Below are positions 34,454 to 43,205 of a stretch of DNA of 64,000 nt, piece after piece. Below the pieces are notes generated by a model. The model had not been told where the DNA came from, ran no database searches, and saw only the letters and a list, made by a program, of their open reading frames with translations. How positions within the stretch are numbered: the first letter of the stretch is position 1; each line of letters starts with the position of its first letter. The position numbers and the translations under genes are program-made. Origin of the DNA: Bacillus sp. RO3 (GTDB lineage: Bacteria > Bacillota > Bacilli > Bacillales > Bacillaceae_B); assembly GCF_012911895.1 (NCBI RefSeq), contig NZ_JAAXCV010000030.1, positions 248,001 to 312,000 on the forward strand, in the 5' to 3' direction.

Positions 34454-35032
34454 TTAGTTTACTAAATTCACATGTGTAACCGTCCGTTGATCCGTATCCA
34501 CTTGCGGGTCATTCCCAATAATGAATTCTAGGTGATACTCCCCGACGGTGTAAAGGAGCTTTGATTCACGACTGTCGAGTATAGGGGTGATGCTATCAGG
34601 GACCCCCAGTTCATGAAGAAGCTTTGCCTCTGTGATACCACCAAGGTTTGTTTGACGCTGTATGTTTGTACCTAAGTATCGGATTTCCTTAATAGTCCCG
34701 TCATCAGCGTAGCTGAACGCATATCCAGGATGTCCCATATTGGCATAATAAACATCAAAATCGCCAGTACTGTCCTTTGTTGGCTGCCCAAGTAAATTAA
34801 ACACATCTTCCTTAGTGCTTTCATTCAGTTTTAGCCCTTCCACTACACCTGGGAATTCTCCTGTAAATGATGAATTGTAAAGTTCATCCAGAATTTCATT
34901 AGCCTGCTGTTCCTTGGTGTTTTGTTCTGGCGCCTCTGCAGCAACTGGTTGGCTCATTGGCAAAAACCCTGCTGTTAGCGCTGAAGTAGAAGGAATTGTA
35001 GTCGTGACGGCTTTTATTGTTCTTTTTTTCAT
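34454..35032 (-). CDS. YjgB-family (DUF4309) secreted protein
   Basis: A 192-residue exported protein. It has an N-terminal signal-like segment (KKRTIKAVTTT to the AAEAPEQ boundary near residue 33). The mature domain contains the DUF4309 pattern: GLKLNESTKEDVFNLLGQP, then AFSYADDGTIKEIRYLG, and ITEAKLLHELGVPDS (each a part of the family profile). B. subtilis YjgB is of similar length. Function unknown; members are secreted in sporulation or stress contexts. The upstream ribosome binding site is weak. Confidence 0.7.
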   Translation of the reverse strand: MKKRTIKAVTTTIPSTSALTAGFLPMSQPVAAEAPEQNTKEQQANEILDELYNSSFTGEFPGVVEGLKLNESTKEDVFNLLGQPTKDSTGDFDVYYANMGHPGYAFSYADDGTIKEIRYLGTNIQRQTNLGGITEAKLLHELGVPDSITPILDSRESKLLYTVGEYHLEFIIGNDPQVDTDQRTVTHVNLVN

Positions 35033-35059
35033 GATGAATAGCCAATCAAGGCTTATCCA

Positions 35060-35308
35060 TTATCTAATAGTATATTTGTTTATCCAATCCTTAATATCTT
35101 GTTCTACGTGTAAATATTCATCTGGGCTATCTTTTAAGTCCACTCCAGAAACAATTTGAAGTAACTCCCATACAATTTCATCTGTAATGTTGAGTTCATC
35201 CTGCATTAAATATTCTGATGCCCAATCCGCAACTTCTTCTCTAGATATTGTTCCTTTTAAAATAAGTTCTAATTTACTAATTATCTCTTCTTTAGTTGGT
35301 TGTCTCAT
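35060..35308 (-). CDS. Probable immunity protein of the Rhs tail
   Basis: An 82-residue acidic, helical protein: RQPTKEEIISKLELILKG, EEVADWASEYL, DEIVWELLQIVSGVDL and an ending VEQDIKDWINKY. It starts at the ATG at 35306-35308 with GGTGAG upstream, four bases after the stop of the Rhs C-terminal segment. Small acidic proteins directly downstream of an Rhs toxin tail are usually immunity proteins that bind the toxin. The pattern (I)SREEVADWA recalls immunity-like families in Bacillus. The match to a named family is not certain. Confidence 0.6.
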   Translation of the reverse strand: MRQPTKEEIISKLELILKGTISREEVADWASEYLMQDELNITDEIVWELLQIVSGVDLKDSPDEYLHVEQDIKDWINKYTIR

Positions 35309-35312
35309 TTTC

Positions 35313-35924
35313 TCACCAATTACCGATAAAATTTCCACTATTATCAAATCTGAAATGAACCTTTGTTCCACCAGTAAATTTAACATCTGGCCTTACCTGC
35401 CTAATCAAACCATTATGGCCTACAGGTTCATGCCATGTTCTCTTAAGACCAGTTGACGGGTTCCATTCTCTAACTACCCTTCTTCCTGCCATTTCACCAG
35501 CTTTAGAGGCTGGAGTTATCTTACCATACTTTTCTGCCTACTTACCTGTTGGCAAGATCTTATTCCCGTCGGGATCTACATGATAATGGCCTGTCGGATC
35601 CACAAAATTAATCGGGTTATTGCTGGTGTAGGCATACAAATGCTGCGTCCATGGATCGAATACGTTTCCAGAATAGGAATCCTGAGAAATGAATCGGCCG
35701 GTCTCTGAACTGTAGTACCGAGCATTCGTGTAGTAAAGACCCGTTGAGCTGTCATGCACCGCCCCTGTGAACTTCACATCGTTTTTGAACCCTTTATCGC
35801 CATCTTCTTTAAGGTTTCCAAAGTCGTCATAATCGTATCCTTTGACTTGTTTGGCGTCAGAATAGACGACATTGGTCACGCTTCCTCGTAGATCATAGTG
35901 ATAGAAGAAATAAATAGATAGTCT
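35313..35924 (-). pseudogene. Rhs/WapA C-terminal fragment with toxin tail
   Basis: The minus-strand frame from about 35924 encodes the end of an Rhs-repeat protein: YHYDLRGSVTNVVY, YDYDDFGNL, then the core DSSTGLYYTNARYYSSETGRF (parts GLYYTNARYY) and NPINFVDPTGH. A TAG at 35538-35540 interrupts it, yet the same frame continues for 74 codons as a plausible toxin domain (EMAGRRVVREW, GLKRTWHEPVGHNG, VHFRFDNSGNFIG) to the TGA at 35313-35315. The 5' end is cut where IS1182-like sequence starts. The gene is therefore broken twice: lost N-terminal part and an in-frame stop between core and tail. Confidence 0.8.
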
Positions 35925-35926
35925 TT

Positions 35927-36068
35927 AACAATAAATATTTAAACATGCGTATAGGGTCGATAGCATTTCGACCCCTATCAGGACAATATTTATCCTTAGG
36001 TTCATCAAAAACAAAAGTGAAATCTAACAGATCGTTTAGTTTACGCAGAAGATTATTCTTGGAACAAC
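35927..36068 (-). mobile_element. IS1182-family transposase fragment, copy A
   Basis: About 142 bases nearly identical to 37879-38021. On the minus strand the region corresponds to the N-terminus of IS1182-type transposases (NNLLRKLNDLLDFTFVFDE type). This copy has a one-base loss near 36060 (TTCTTGG against TTCTCTGG in the other copy) and further stops, so it is dead. It abuts the truncated Rhs gene, which suggests insertion or rearrangement there. Confidence 0.75.
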
Positions 36069-36166
36069 TAAGTTATAAATCTCTATATAAGGACTGAAAG
36101 TCATCGATTGTTGTTTTTGAATCATAATAGCCACCCGTTTCAAATTGATAATCTAATTATACAACT

Positions 36167-36212
36167 AAAAAAGGTATCATTCTCTGAAATTTTTAGAGAA
36201 TGATACCTTTTA
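36167..36212 (-). terminator. Terminator of the pdaC-like gene
   Basis: A 17-base perfect inverted repeat (AAAAGGTATCATTCTCT with AGAGAATGATACCTTTT) followed on the minus strand by a T run. Confidence 0.85.
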
Positions 36213-36266
36213 TTTTCAAAGGACTTTTTCAGTGCCCTCTTATCAAAACGAGACGCTTCTTTCTTT

Positions 36267-37685
36267 CTATTTCACTGCACCGAAAACTGGGTTACTTTCG
36301 TCAAATTGCTTTAATGTCAATAGTTGTGATACCGTTACAAATTCATATCCTTGATCTTCCAATGCCGAAAGCAGTTCCGGCAATGCTTTGCCAGTGGAGG
36401 GATGGATATCATGAAGAAGAACAATGGAATTCGGTACAACTTCATGCTCTACGGTGGTAATCACATCTTGTTCGTTCAAACTTTGCCAATCCAAGGAATC
36501 CACTGACCAAAGAATCAGCGGTTCGTTCGCTGCTTGTGCTACTGACTCCACTTTATCATTATAAGCACCGTATGGAGGCCTTATCAGCAAATTCTCCTGA
36601 CCAGTCGCTTTAGTGATGATCTTCTCTGACTCCTTAATTTGATGTTCGATCTGTTCTTGCCCAAGTTGAGATAAGTCTCGATGATGTAATGTATGATTGG
36701 CGATTTCATGGCCATCTTCAGACACTTTTTTCGCAAGATCCGGATAAAAGTCTACTTGGCTACCCAGCATAAAAAAGGTGGCTTTGGCGTAGTGCTCTTT
36801 CAATGTCTTGAGTATATCAGGGGTCACCTTAGGGCTAGGTCCGTCATCAAAGGTAAGGGCCACATATTTGCCATTTGGATCTAAAGGTTTTATTTCTCCA
36901 TTTTCCTTCGTACTATTTGAACTCTGATGCTCCGTCGGTTCTCCCTGTATGTTAACTGAAAGCTGCGATTGCACTTCCTTCATAGGGATTTTCACTTCTA
37001 TCCCCCCGGCAGCACCTGCTGCAATCTCATATTCATCAAAATACATGCGAAAGTAATTCGTATCAATCGACCATTTCCAATCATTCGGATCTTCTAACGC
37101 CTTTTCCAGATACTCTTCAAATACGTATGGTGAGAGATTTTTATCATTTTTCAACTGGTCTTTAATCTTTCTTCGTAATAGATCAAGATTCTCCTCACCA
37201 TCTACAATGTCGTGAATCGTGAGTAACTTTTGGGAAGATGTATCAATATTGAAGATTTTCTTTTTCTCTCTTCCGTTTGCTCCCCCAGCAAATTGATAGC
37301 TTGTAAATTCTACACTATACAGATGTTTTTCCATCTGATGGGTATCGACCGTGATTGTTATATTTGCCCTGTGATCTGTATTCAGGATGGACTTATTCTC
37401 ATACATCTGATTCATAAACTGTTCTTTCTCTGAAGAAATCCAGTCTTTAATGGTTTTGTTGATTTGTTTATCTTCTGTAATGAGATAACTAATGGAAGAG
37501 GTATAGAGGTCCGTTTCCTTCGTCTTTGTTTCAAGCTCCAGACCTGGATATTTACTCCAATCCTTCCTTTGCACCTTTTCTATTGGTTCCGCATCTTTCG
37601 GTTGAGTCATACCGATAATTGTCGCACAAATTAATATTGCCGTTAAAATTCCAGTGACTAGCCATGTTATTTTTTTACTCATCAC
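36267..37685 (-). CDS. pdaC: Polysaccharide deacetylase with DUF3298 (PdaC-like)
   Basis: A 472-residue exported enzyme. An N-terminal membrane anchor (residues about 7-26) is followed by a DUF4163/DUF3298 region (about 50-250, with FTSYQFAGGANG and YFDEYEIAAGAAGG) and a NodB deacetylase domain (about 270-450) with TFDDGPS, HEIANHTLHHRDL, RPPYGAYN and LHDIHPST motifs. B. subtilis PdaC (467 residues) has the same layout and deacetylates MurNAc in peptidoglycan. AAAGGA precedes a GTG/ATG pair at 37685/37682. It lies between two IS1182 fragments. Confidence 0.88.
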   Translation of the reverse strand: MMSKKITWLVTGILTAILICATIIGMTQPKDAEPIEKVQRKDWSKYPGLELETKTKETDLYTSSISYLITEDKQINKTIKDWISSEKEQFMNQMYENKSILNTDHRANITITVDTHQMEKHLYSVEFTSYQFAGGANGREKKKIFNIDTSSQKLLTIHDIVDGEENLDLLRRKIKDQLKNDKNLSPYVFEEYLEKALEDPNDWKWSIDTNYFRMYFDEYEIAAGAAGGIEVKIPMKEVQSQLSVNIQGEPTEHQSSNSTKENGEIKPLDPNGKYVALTFDDGPSPKVTPDILKTLKEHYAKATFFMLGSQVDFYPDLAKKVSEDGHEIANHTLHHRDLSQLGQEQIEHQIKESEKIITKATGQENLLIRPPYGAYNDKVESVAQAANEPLILWSVDSLDWQSLNEQDVITTVEHEVVPNSIVLLHDIHPSTGKALPELLSALEDQGYEFVTVSQLLTLKQFDESNPVFGAVK

Positions 37686-37878
37686 GATAGGTCCTTTCTA
37701 AAGATCAAATACTAGCTGTTAATGACCTATTATATCATAATGCATTCTGACAATTACCATAGTAAAAAAACTCATAAACATAAATAAAAATGTTTGAATA
37801 GTAATGAAAAGAATCAAAATTTCGTTCATCATAAAATTTCCATCTCTTTTAATAACTAAATGGCATTCTCATCCTCAT

Positions 37879-38021
37879 AACAATAAATATTTAAACATGC
37901 GTATAAGGTCGATAGCATTTGGACCCCTATCAAGACAATATTTATCCCTAAGTTCATCAAAAACAAAAGTGAAATCTAACAGATCGTTTAGTTTACGCAG
38001 AAGATTATTCTCTGGAACAAC
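37879..38021 (-). mobile_element. IS1182-family transposase fragment, copy B
   Basis: On the minus strand this reads FDVYVVPENNLLRKLNDLL (near 38030) then FTFVFDELRDKYCLD and IRMFKYLLL, the conserved N-terminus of IS1182-type transposases. The rest of the gene is absent: at 37879 the sequence changes to unrelated AT-rich DNA. Copy A at 35927-36068 is a near-identical direct repeat. Confidence 0.8.
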
Positions 38022-38070
38022 GTAAACGTCAAATAGCCCAGGGCATGAAATGCATTCTCTGGGCTTACGT

Positions 38071-38400
38071 TTAGTGAAGTCCTTTTTTCGGCACTCTGCA
38101 AGTGGACGGAAGAGTCGTTGACCAAGGTAAGACTTCATCGATTTCTTCTCTATTTTTCAGATCGATATTCGGTAGTGTCTCAAACAAATACAGAAGATAA
38201 TGATAAGGACTTAACCTGTTCTCTTTGGCTGTTTCCACGACACTATACATGATGGCACTTCCCCGAGCACCTCGCGGTGTATTGGAGAACATCCAATTCT
38301 TCCTTCCGATGACAAAGGGCTTAATGGAACGCTCACTTCGGTTATTATCGATAACCAAATTACCATCCAATAACATGAGTAACGTGTAAAAAGTATGCGG
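38071..38400 (-). mobile_element. IS66-family transposase C-terminal fragment
   Basis: A minus-strand frame encodes IDNNRSERSIKPFVIGRKNW, then FSNTPRGARGSA, YSVVETAKENRLSPYHYL and EIDEVLPWS, the C-terminus of IS66-type transposases (TnpC) including the final catalytic glutamate region around NNRSER. An upstream continuation (FYTLLMLLDGN) reaches about 38400 and then hits a stop. The rest of the element is missing. Confidence 0.85.
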
Positions 38401-38569
38401 GGATTATTTGACGCTTACGAATATGCATCGATCACCAACTATATAAGGTTGTACGTCTGAGGGAATGAACGTTCCTACACCATGAGAACGAAAGAATTCA
38501 TGCTCTACCATCATCCACCGTATATTTCCATGTTAATCGTTAACACTAAGCTTATGTAACATCAATAAA

Positions 38570-38606
38570 AAATAACCAGCCCCTCAATATGAGAGACTGG
38601 TGTTAT
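38570..38606 (-). terminator. Terminator of the ykwD-like gene
   Basis: On the minus strand ACCAGtCtCTC pairs with GAGgGgCTGGT, with two internal mismatches, followed by a T-rich stretch. Confidence 0.6.
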
Positions 38607-38618
38607 GAAGATGCATGA

Positions 38619-39437
38619 TTATTTTCCGATGAACTGCTGAGTCCAATAGTTACCGTTTTCTACATAACCCACTCCGATGTGAGTGAAGTTAGAGCTTAAG
38701 ATATTTTTACGGTGACCATCACTATTCATCCACGCTTGTACTACTTCTTCTGGAGTAGTCTGACCCATAGCAATGTTTTCACCGGCAGAATTATATTGAA
38801 TGCCGAATTGCTTCATCATATCAAATGGTGAACCATATGTCGGGCTATCGTGAGAAAAGTAGTTATTCGCCTGCATGTCACGAGATTTTTCACGGGCAAC
38901 CTTGCTTAGCTCAGTATCTACTTTAAGAGCTGGAAGACCTTGCTTTGCACGCTCTTGGTTTGTTAACTCGACTACTTTTTGCTCGTATTGACTCAATTGA
39001 CCTGCTTCTTCACTTGCCTGCTGCTGCTTCTGCTCATTTGCTGCAGGCGCAGGAGCTGGTGCTGGAGCCTCTCGTTTTGGTGCTTCTTTCTGTTCAGGAG
39101 CAGGAGCTTCTGCTTTAGGTGCTTCCTTCTGTTCAGGAGCAGGGGCTTCTGCTTTAGGTGCTGCATCAGCTGGCGCAGGAGCGGCCTGGCCTTGAGGTAC
39201 ATGCCCTTTTAACAGCTCTTGAATATTGATGTTCTTGCCATCAATTTGATATTTTGCTAGAGTATCCTGTACAAATTTATTTACATCTTCTTGATTACCA
39301 CTATATATAAATGCGTTCACTTGATGTGCAACCTTATCTGTCGGGAATGGTGCTGCAGCGTCAGCTTTACCTCCCGCAAACGGTGCTGCTAATAGAGTGA
39401 ATGCTGTTGCAGTTGAAATAATCATTTTCTTGTTCAT
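38619..39437 (-). CDS. ykwD: Secreted CAP/SCP-domain protein (YkwD-like)
   Basis: A 272-residue exported protein. A signal peptide (NKKMIISTATAFTLLAAPFA to about residue 27, AGGKADA cleavage) is followed by a helical segment, a low-complexity linker of Ala-Pro-Glu repeats (EAPAPEQKEAPK repeated three times) and a C-terminal CAP domain (about 145-272) with LTNQERAKQGL, YFSHDSPTYGSPF, GENIAMGQTT and QQFIG. The layout equals B. subtilis YkwD. Role in wall/spore coat is unproven. The ATG at 39435-39437 is preceded by GAGGAATTC; the longer start is rejected since it would bury the signal. Confidence 0.88.
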   Translation of the reverse strand: MNKKMIISTATAFTLLAAPFAGGKADAAAPFPTDKVAHQVNAFIYSGNQEDVNKFVQDTLAKYQIDGKNINIQELLKGHVPQGQAAPAPADAAPKAEAPAPEQKEAPKAEAPAPEQKEAPKREAPAPAPAPAANEQKQQQASEEAGQLSQYEQKVVELTNQERAKQGLPALKVDTELSKVAREKSRDMQANNYFSHDSPTYGSPFDMMKQFGIQYNSAGENIAMGQTTPEEVVQAWMNSDGHRKNILSSNFTHIGVGYVENGNYWTQQFIGK

Positions 39438-39756
39438 AAAAATGAATTCCTCCTTAGTGAATGTGTTTTTCCCTGTTGCACATTCATCATACCACCCTAT
39501 TTTTGTTACATTTACGGGAAAAGTTGGGAAAGAGGAATCAATTGTTCTGTTTTGAAAACCAATTTCACTATAGCACAATAGTAATCACTGATTCTAGTAG
39601 GATGAATGGGACTTTACCATTGATTAACTTTCATTTCCAACGTTAGAATAATTAGTTTTGAAGACTAATAATTACCTGTATATCAATATTGACAACATTT
39701 TAAAGACCCTCATTTTGTAACGGATGTTACAGTAACATTTCACGAAGACTGTAATT

Positions 39757-40116
39757 TTATCCTAATGATAGGTATTCGTTACATTTTTTGTCAGATTCAA
39801 TCATTAAATATCCTTCTACATTAAATCCATGACGGATTAGTTGCCTGACTCCTACATTACATTCAATTGGATTGCTCCCCATTACCAAGATGGGACCATC
39901 AGGGATATCATGTGAATGCCTTTTAATATATCCACATGGAATTGCCACGATGTTAGGGCAGTTTCCCCTAGATGAATCTTGATAATCCCTCACATCCACA
40001 ATGACATGACGGGAAGATACCTCGGGGGAAGTCCACTGCTTTATTCTTACAGGAAAATAACGATAGTACATCATATAAGATAGGACACTAAATATAAGTA
40101 AGCTTATCAATAGCAT
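39757..40116 (-). CDS. Membrane-anchored rhodanese-like protein, inactive site
   Basis: A 119-residue protein with an N-terminal helix (LLISLLIFSVLSYMMYY) then a rhodanese-type domain. The opening VIVDVRDY and the closing strand/helix RHGFNVEGYL fit the family. At the active-site loop, however, the sequence is ILVMGSNPIECNVG, with Met-Gly-Ser in place of the catalytic Cys. A cysteine occurs six residues later, so sulfur transfer is not expected. Such proteins occur in Bacilli next to respiratory or sulfur genes; here it is alone. AAAGGATGATG precedes the ATG. Confidence 0.65.
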   Translation of the reverse strand: MLLISLLIFSVLSYMMYYRYFPVRIKQWTSPEVSSRHVIVDVRDYQDSSRGNCPNIVAIPCGYIKRHSHDIPDGPILVMGSNPIECNVGVRQLIRHGFNVEGYLMIESDKKCNEYLSLG

Positions 40117-40293
40117 ACCTGCATCATCCTTTACACTAATCTAGAAATCATTATATACATACACAGGTATATAAGGAAGGAAAATGCTCAAATGGTTACG
40201 ATAGATAATTCAACCATAAGAACGTCGTCATGACTCTTTACTGCTGCCATCCATTCTATGTACGTTTATGTAAGATGTGATGTCAACCTGCCC

Positions 40294-40569
40294 TTATTCT
40301 ACCCCTCTCTCGATCATATCAATATGTATTTGTACCAATGCCACTTTCTCATCATTAGTCAGTTCCGATTCAATGATTCTCTTCGTAGCGGATAAATATT
40401 TTTCAGTTTTTGATTTACGAACTCTTGGATGACTGTTGCCGTCAAGTAATTCATATAAAACGGTTTCCTTGAGGATTTCTTCTGAAGTAGAACCGTCCGT
40501 TTCTAATAACCTGTTCTTCCAAACCTTCCTGTAGGCCTCTAATAATTCATCGAATGATTGTGATCTCAT
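40294..40569 (-). CDS. Small unknown helical protein
   Basis: A 91-residue, strongly charged, predicted helical protein (SFDELLEAYRKVWKNRLLE; EEILKETVLYELLDG; NDEKVALVQIHIDMIERG). The start at 40567-40569 is chosen over an earlier ATG because the sequence before that is irregular, but the ribosome binding site is weak in either case. No motif I recognise. It is divergent from the zinc-ribbon gene. Confidence 0.5.
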   Translation of the reverse strand: MRSQSFDELLEAYRKVWKNRLLETDGSTSEEILKETVLYELLDGNSHPRVRKSKTEKYLSATKRIIESELTNDEKVALVQIHIDMIERGVE

Positions 40570-40639
40570 GTCCCAACTACCTTTACATAAAAAGTTTAAT
40601 TCCAAAGCATACTATTAAAAAAGAGGAAAGGTGATGTTC

Positions 40640-40888
40640 ATGTCTACACCCTATCGCTGTCCAAGCTGCAAGACGAATCGTACCCGATTTAACATTATAC
40701 AACAAGTATCTCAGAGTGTGAAACTTGATCCAGCCTCGGGAGAAGTAGTTCAAAATTATGAAGAAGGGCAACTCGAACCGTTTCATCTCGCATATAATGG
40801 GCCGGAGTTAAAAGTTCAATGTGCCGCTTGCGGACTGGTGGAAGATGAAATGACATTTAAAAAATTCGGAGAAAGTTCGGTGCAATGA
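40640..40888 (+). CDS. Small zinc-ribbon-like protein
   Basis: An 82-residue protein with two CxxC pairs: RCPSCKTN at the N-terminus and [10 protein letters not shown] near the C-terminus, a typical zinc ribbon. The middle is an acidic, polar segment. AAAGGTGA lies seven bases before the ATG at 40640. Function unknown; it could be a nucleic-acid-binding regulator. A bidirectional terminator follows. Confidence 0.7.
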   Translation: MSTPYRCPSCKTNRTRFNIIQQVSQSVKLDPASGEVVQNYEEGQLEPFHLAYNGPELKVQCAACGLVEDEMTFKKFGESSVQ

Positions 40889-40892
40889 ATCG

Positions 40893-40948
40893 AAGGGTAA
40901 AAGAGTGGCTCGAAATTCGAGACAGCACTTTTACCCTTCTTTTTATTT
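40893..40948. terminator. Bidirectional terminator
   Basis: AAGGGTAAAAG.GTG.CTCG pairs with CGAG.CA.CTTTTACCCTT, followed by a T run. It separates the convergent zinc-ribbon and drug-efflux genes. Confidence 0.85.
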
Positions 40949-40961
40949 AAGTGGGAATCAA

Positions 40962-42581
40962 TCAATGATTGGACGCTTCTTTAAGCGATGAATCTTTTTC
41001 TTCATCGGCTATGTCTTTATTCGACATTCTTAAAGGGATTTCGTTCATAAAGAACGTTAAAACCAATCCAAGGAGAAGGATGACCGCTCCAATAAAGAAG
41101 ACATTGGTCAGAGCAAAACTTAATGACTCCCTGACACCGTCCAATATCGAGGAGTAAACCCCCTGATATTCAGGTGGTAAGGTTGATTGCAGTTCTTTCA
41201 ACTTTTCACTGTTCATAATGTTTTGAGGATCCTGGAGTTGTTTGAATACTTCACTGGTTTCGGGAGTCATGTGTAATGGTAAATCCTTCACCTCAGCCAT
41301 TTTCTCTGTCATTCTGGATGACATGGATGTATTCATCACTGTACCCATGATAGCCACACCAATCGTTCCTCCAATCTGCCTGAATAATTGAGTGGCAGCA
41401 GTGGACACACCGAGGAATTTATGTTGGACTGCGTTTTGAACGGTTAAGGTAAACACAGGGAAACTCAATCCAAGACCAGTCCCTACAATGATGATGTTTA
41501 CAAGAGCTGTTGAATTGGTGGTATTGGAATCCATAAAAGATAAGAGGATCATTCCAATACTCATGACCAATAATCCTATAAGGGCAAGGAACTTATATTT
41601 GCCTGTCTTTGTGATCATCTGACCACCTACTGTACTTGCTATCACCATACTTAATGTCATCGGCATCATTACCAAGCCTGACTTTGTTGCAGATGTCCCC
41701 ATGACTCCTTGAATAAAGAACGGCATATACATGATGGCTCCAAACATTCCTGCTCCCAGAATAAAGCCGATGATATTAGATAATGTAAACACCTTATTTT
41801 TAAATAAATGAAGAGGCAGAACTGGATTACTTGCTTTCGTTTCCGTAATGATAAATAACACAAATGAGATTATCGTCGCTGACAGTAACCCTATAATCGG
41901 CAGGGAAACCCATTCATACTCATTTCCTCCCCATGTAAATGCCAATAGTAACGGGATAATGGTCAAAGTAAGCATAATCGAACCTAGATAGTCCACTTTC
42001 AGCCCTTTATTTGGCGTCTGTGAAGGGAACATCTTATAAATCATACCAAAAGCAATGAATCCTACAGGAAGGAAAACCCAGAATACCCAGTGCCAATCTG
42101 CATTATCAACGATCCAGCCGCCCAAGGTCGGGCCAAATACACTCGCAAGGCCGAATACACTGCTCATTAACCCTTGCCACTTGCCCCGCTCCCTTGGAGA
42201 GAACAGGTCGCCTACGGCCGTAAATGCGGTAGACATGATCATCCCGGCCCCAAATCCCTGAATACCCCTGAATATGATTAATTGAAAAATGGAAGAGGAA
42301 AGACCATTCAAGAATGAACCAACCATAAAGACACCAATTCCAAGAAGAATAAACGGCTTTCTTCCATACATATCAGATAATTTCCCCACCAGGATGGCAG
42401 TGACCGAACTCGTTAACATGAAAATTGTAAATACCCAACTATAATAATCAATTCCACCTATTTCTGAAATGATCCTTGGTAAGGCAGTTCCTACAATCGT
42501 TTGATTTAATGCAGCGAATAACATAGCTGACATGATGGCTATCATAATCATTACTTTTTTTCGTTGTTCTAAATGCTCCAT
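40962..42581 (-). CDS. DHA2-family (EmrB/QacA) multidrug efflux MFS
   Basis: A 539-residue 14-helix major facilitator. Motif A (GKLSDMYGRKP), the early FAALNQTIVGTALPRI motif and SSVFGLASVFGPTLGG are all typical of the DHA2 drug:H+ antiporters. The C-terminal loop between helices 13 and 14 is long. It is preceded by a MarR-type gene, an arrangement equal to B. subtilis yusO-mdrP (YusP). GGGAGGCATAATAT precedes the ATG. It likely exports cationic or lipophilic drugs; specificity is unknown. Confidence 0.9.
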   Translation of the reverse strand: MEHLEQRKKVMIMIAIMSAMLFAALNQTIVGTALPRIISEIGGIDYYSWVFTIFMLTSSVTAILVGKLSDMYGRKPFILLGIGVFMVGSFLNGLSSSIFQLIIFRGIQGFGAGMIMSTAFTAVGDLFSPRERGKWQGLMSSVFGLASVFGPTLGGWIVDNADWHWVFWVFLPVGFIAFGMIYKMFPSQTPNKGLKVDYLGSIMLTLTIIPLLLAFTWGGNEYEWVSLPIIGLLSATIISFVLFIITETKASNPVLPLHLFKNKVFTLSNIIGFILGAGMFGAIMYMPFFIQGVMGTSATKSGLVMMPMTLSMVIASTVGGQMITKTGKYKFLALIGLLVMSIGMILLSFMDSNTTNSTALVNIIIVGTGLGLSFPVFTLTVQNAVQHKFLGVSTAATQLFRQIGGTIGVAIMGTVMNTSMSSRMTEKMAEVKDLPLHMTPETSEVFKQLQDPQNIMNSEKLKELQSTLPPEYQGVYSSILDGVRESLSFALTNVFFIGAVILLLGLVLTFFMNEIPLRMSNKDIADEEKDSSLKEASNH

Positions 42582-42694
42582 ATATTATGCCTCCCTTAAT
42601 ATTGAATTTATGAATAGTTAACCTACTTAAGTAAATGGACAAAATGGAGGGGGCGACCGTCTGGTCAACCCCATGTGCAAGATACATCTTTACA
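42582..42694 (-). promoter_or_regulatory. Promoter/operator region of the drug-efflux gene
   Basis: Between marR and the transporter gene, the minus strand has TTGTCC, then an ACTTAAGT palindrome in the spacer, then AACTAT 17 bases after the first box, before the ATG. A GGGG.GACC/GGTC.CCCC hairpin (42646-42671) lies upstream and may end the marR transcript. The MarR protein may bind the palindrome. This is a candidate only. Confidence 0.4.
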
Positions 42695-43120
42695 TTATTT
42701 ACGATTGGATGAATGCAATAATTTCTCAAACAGTTCAATTAAGTGCTGTATTTCTTCTTTATCAAACGTTTGAAATAATTCCTGGAAATATTGAGACTTC
42801 TTATCCTCACATTGAACCAGGACTTCAATGCCTTGAGGGGTAAGGGCCAACTCTACCACTCTACGATCTTCGTTCGATCTTTGTCTCGTAATATAGCGCT
42901 TCTCTACTAAGGTATCTGTAATGGATGTAATGTGGCTTGCCGATACTTCCATACGTTTAGAAATTTCGGAGGATTTCAATGCTCCATTTTCCCTGATGAG
43001 TTGAAGGACTCTAAATTCTCCATTGGAAATGAACTCCCCAAAGATGGTTCGAATATCAGATCGCATCATTCTAAATACGGACCTAAATAAGCCCTCTAAC
43101 TCGAACAATTCTTTTCCCAC
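42695..43120 (-). CDS. MarR-family regulator (YusO-like)
   Basis: A 141-residue MarR-type winged-helix repressor. The recognition region KSSEISKRMEVSASHITSIT and the wing RSNEDRRVVELALT (key part DRRVVELALT) are clear. In this family (B. subtilis YusO) it represses the adjacent efflux pump until bound by a phenolic ligand. The start appears to be GTG with AAAGGTC about 10 bases before. An imperfect dyad near 43136-43160 (AACTTAGTGAAT with ATTTATTGAGTT) just upstream could be its operator. Confidence 0.88.
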   Translation of the reverse strand: MGKELFELEGLFRSVFRMMRSDIRTIFGEFISNGEFRVLQLIRENGALKSSEISKRMEVSASHITSITDTLVEKRYITRQRSNEDRRVVELALTPQGIEVLVQCEDKKSQYFQELFQTFDKEEIQHLIELFEKLLHSSNRK

Positions 43121-43205
43121 TAAAAAACGACCTTTCTTAAACTCAATAAATAATTCACTAAGTTAACTTTTTTAATTTTATCTTTTTTCTTCCCGGGTGT
43201 CAATG

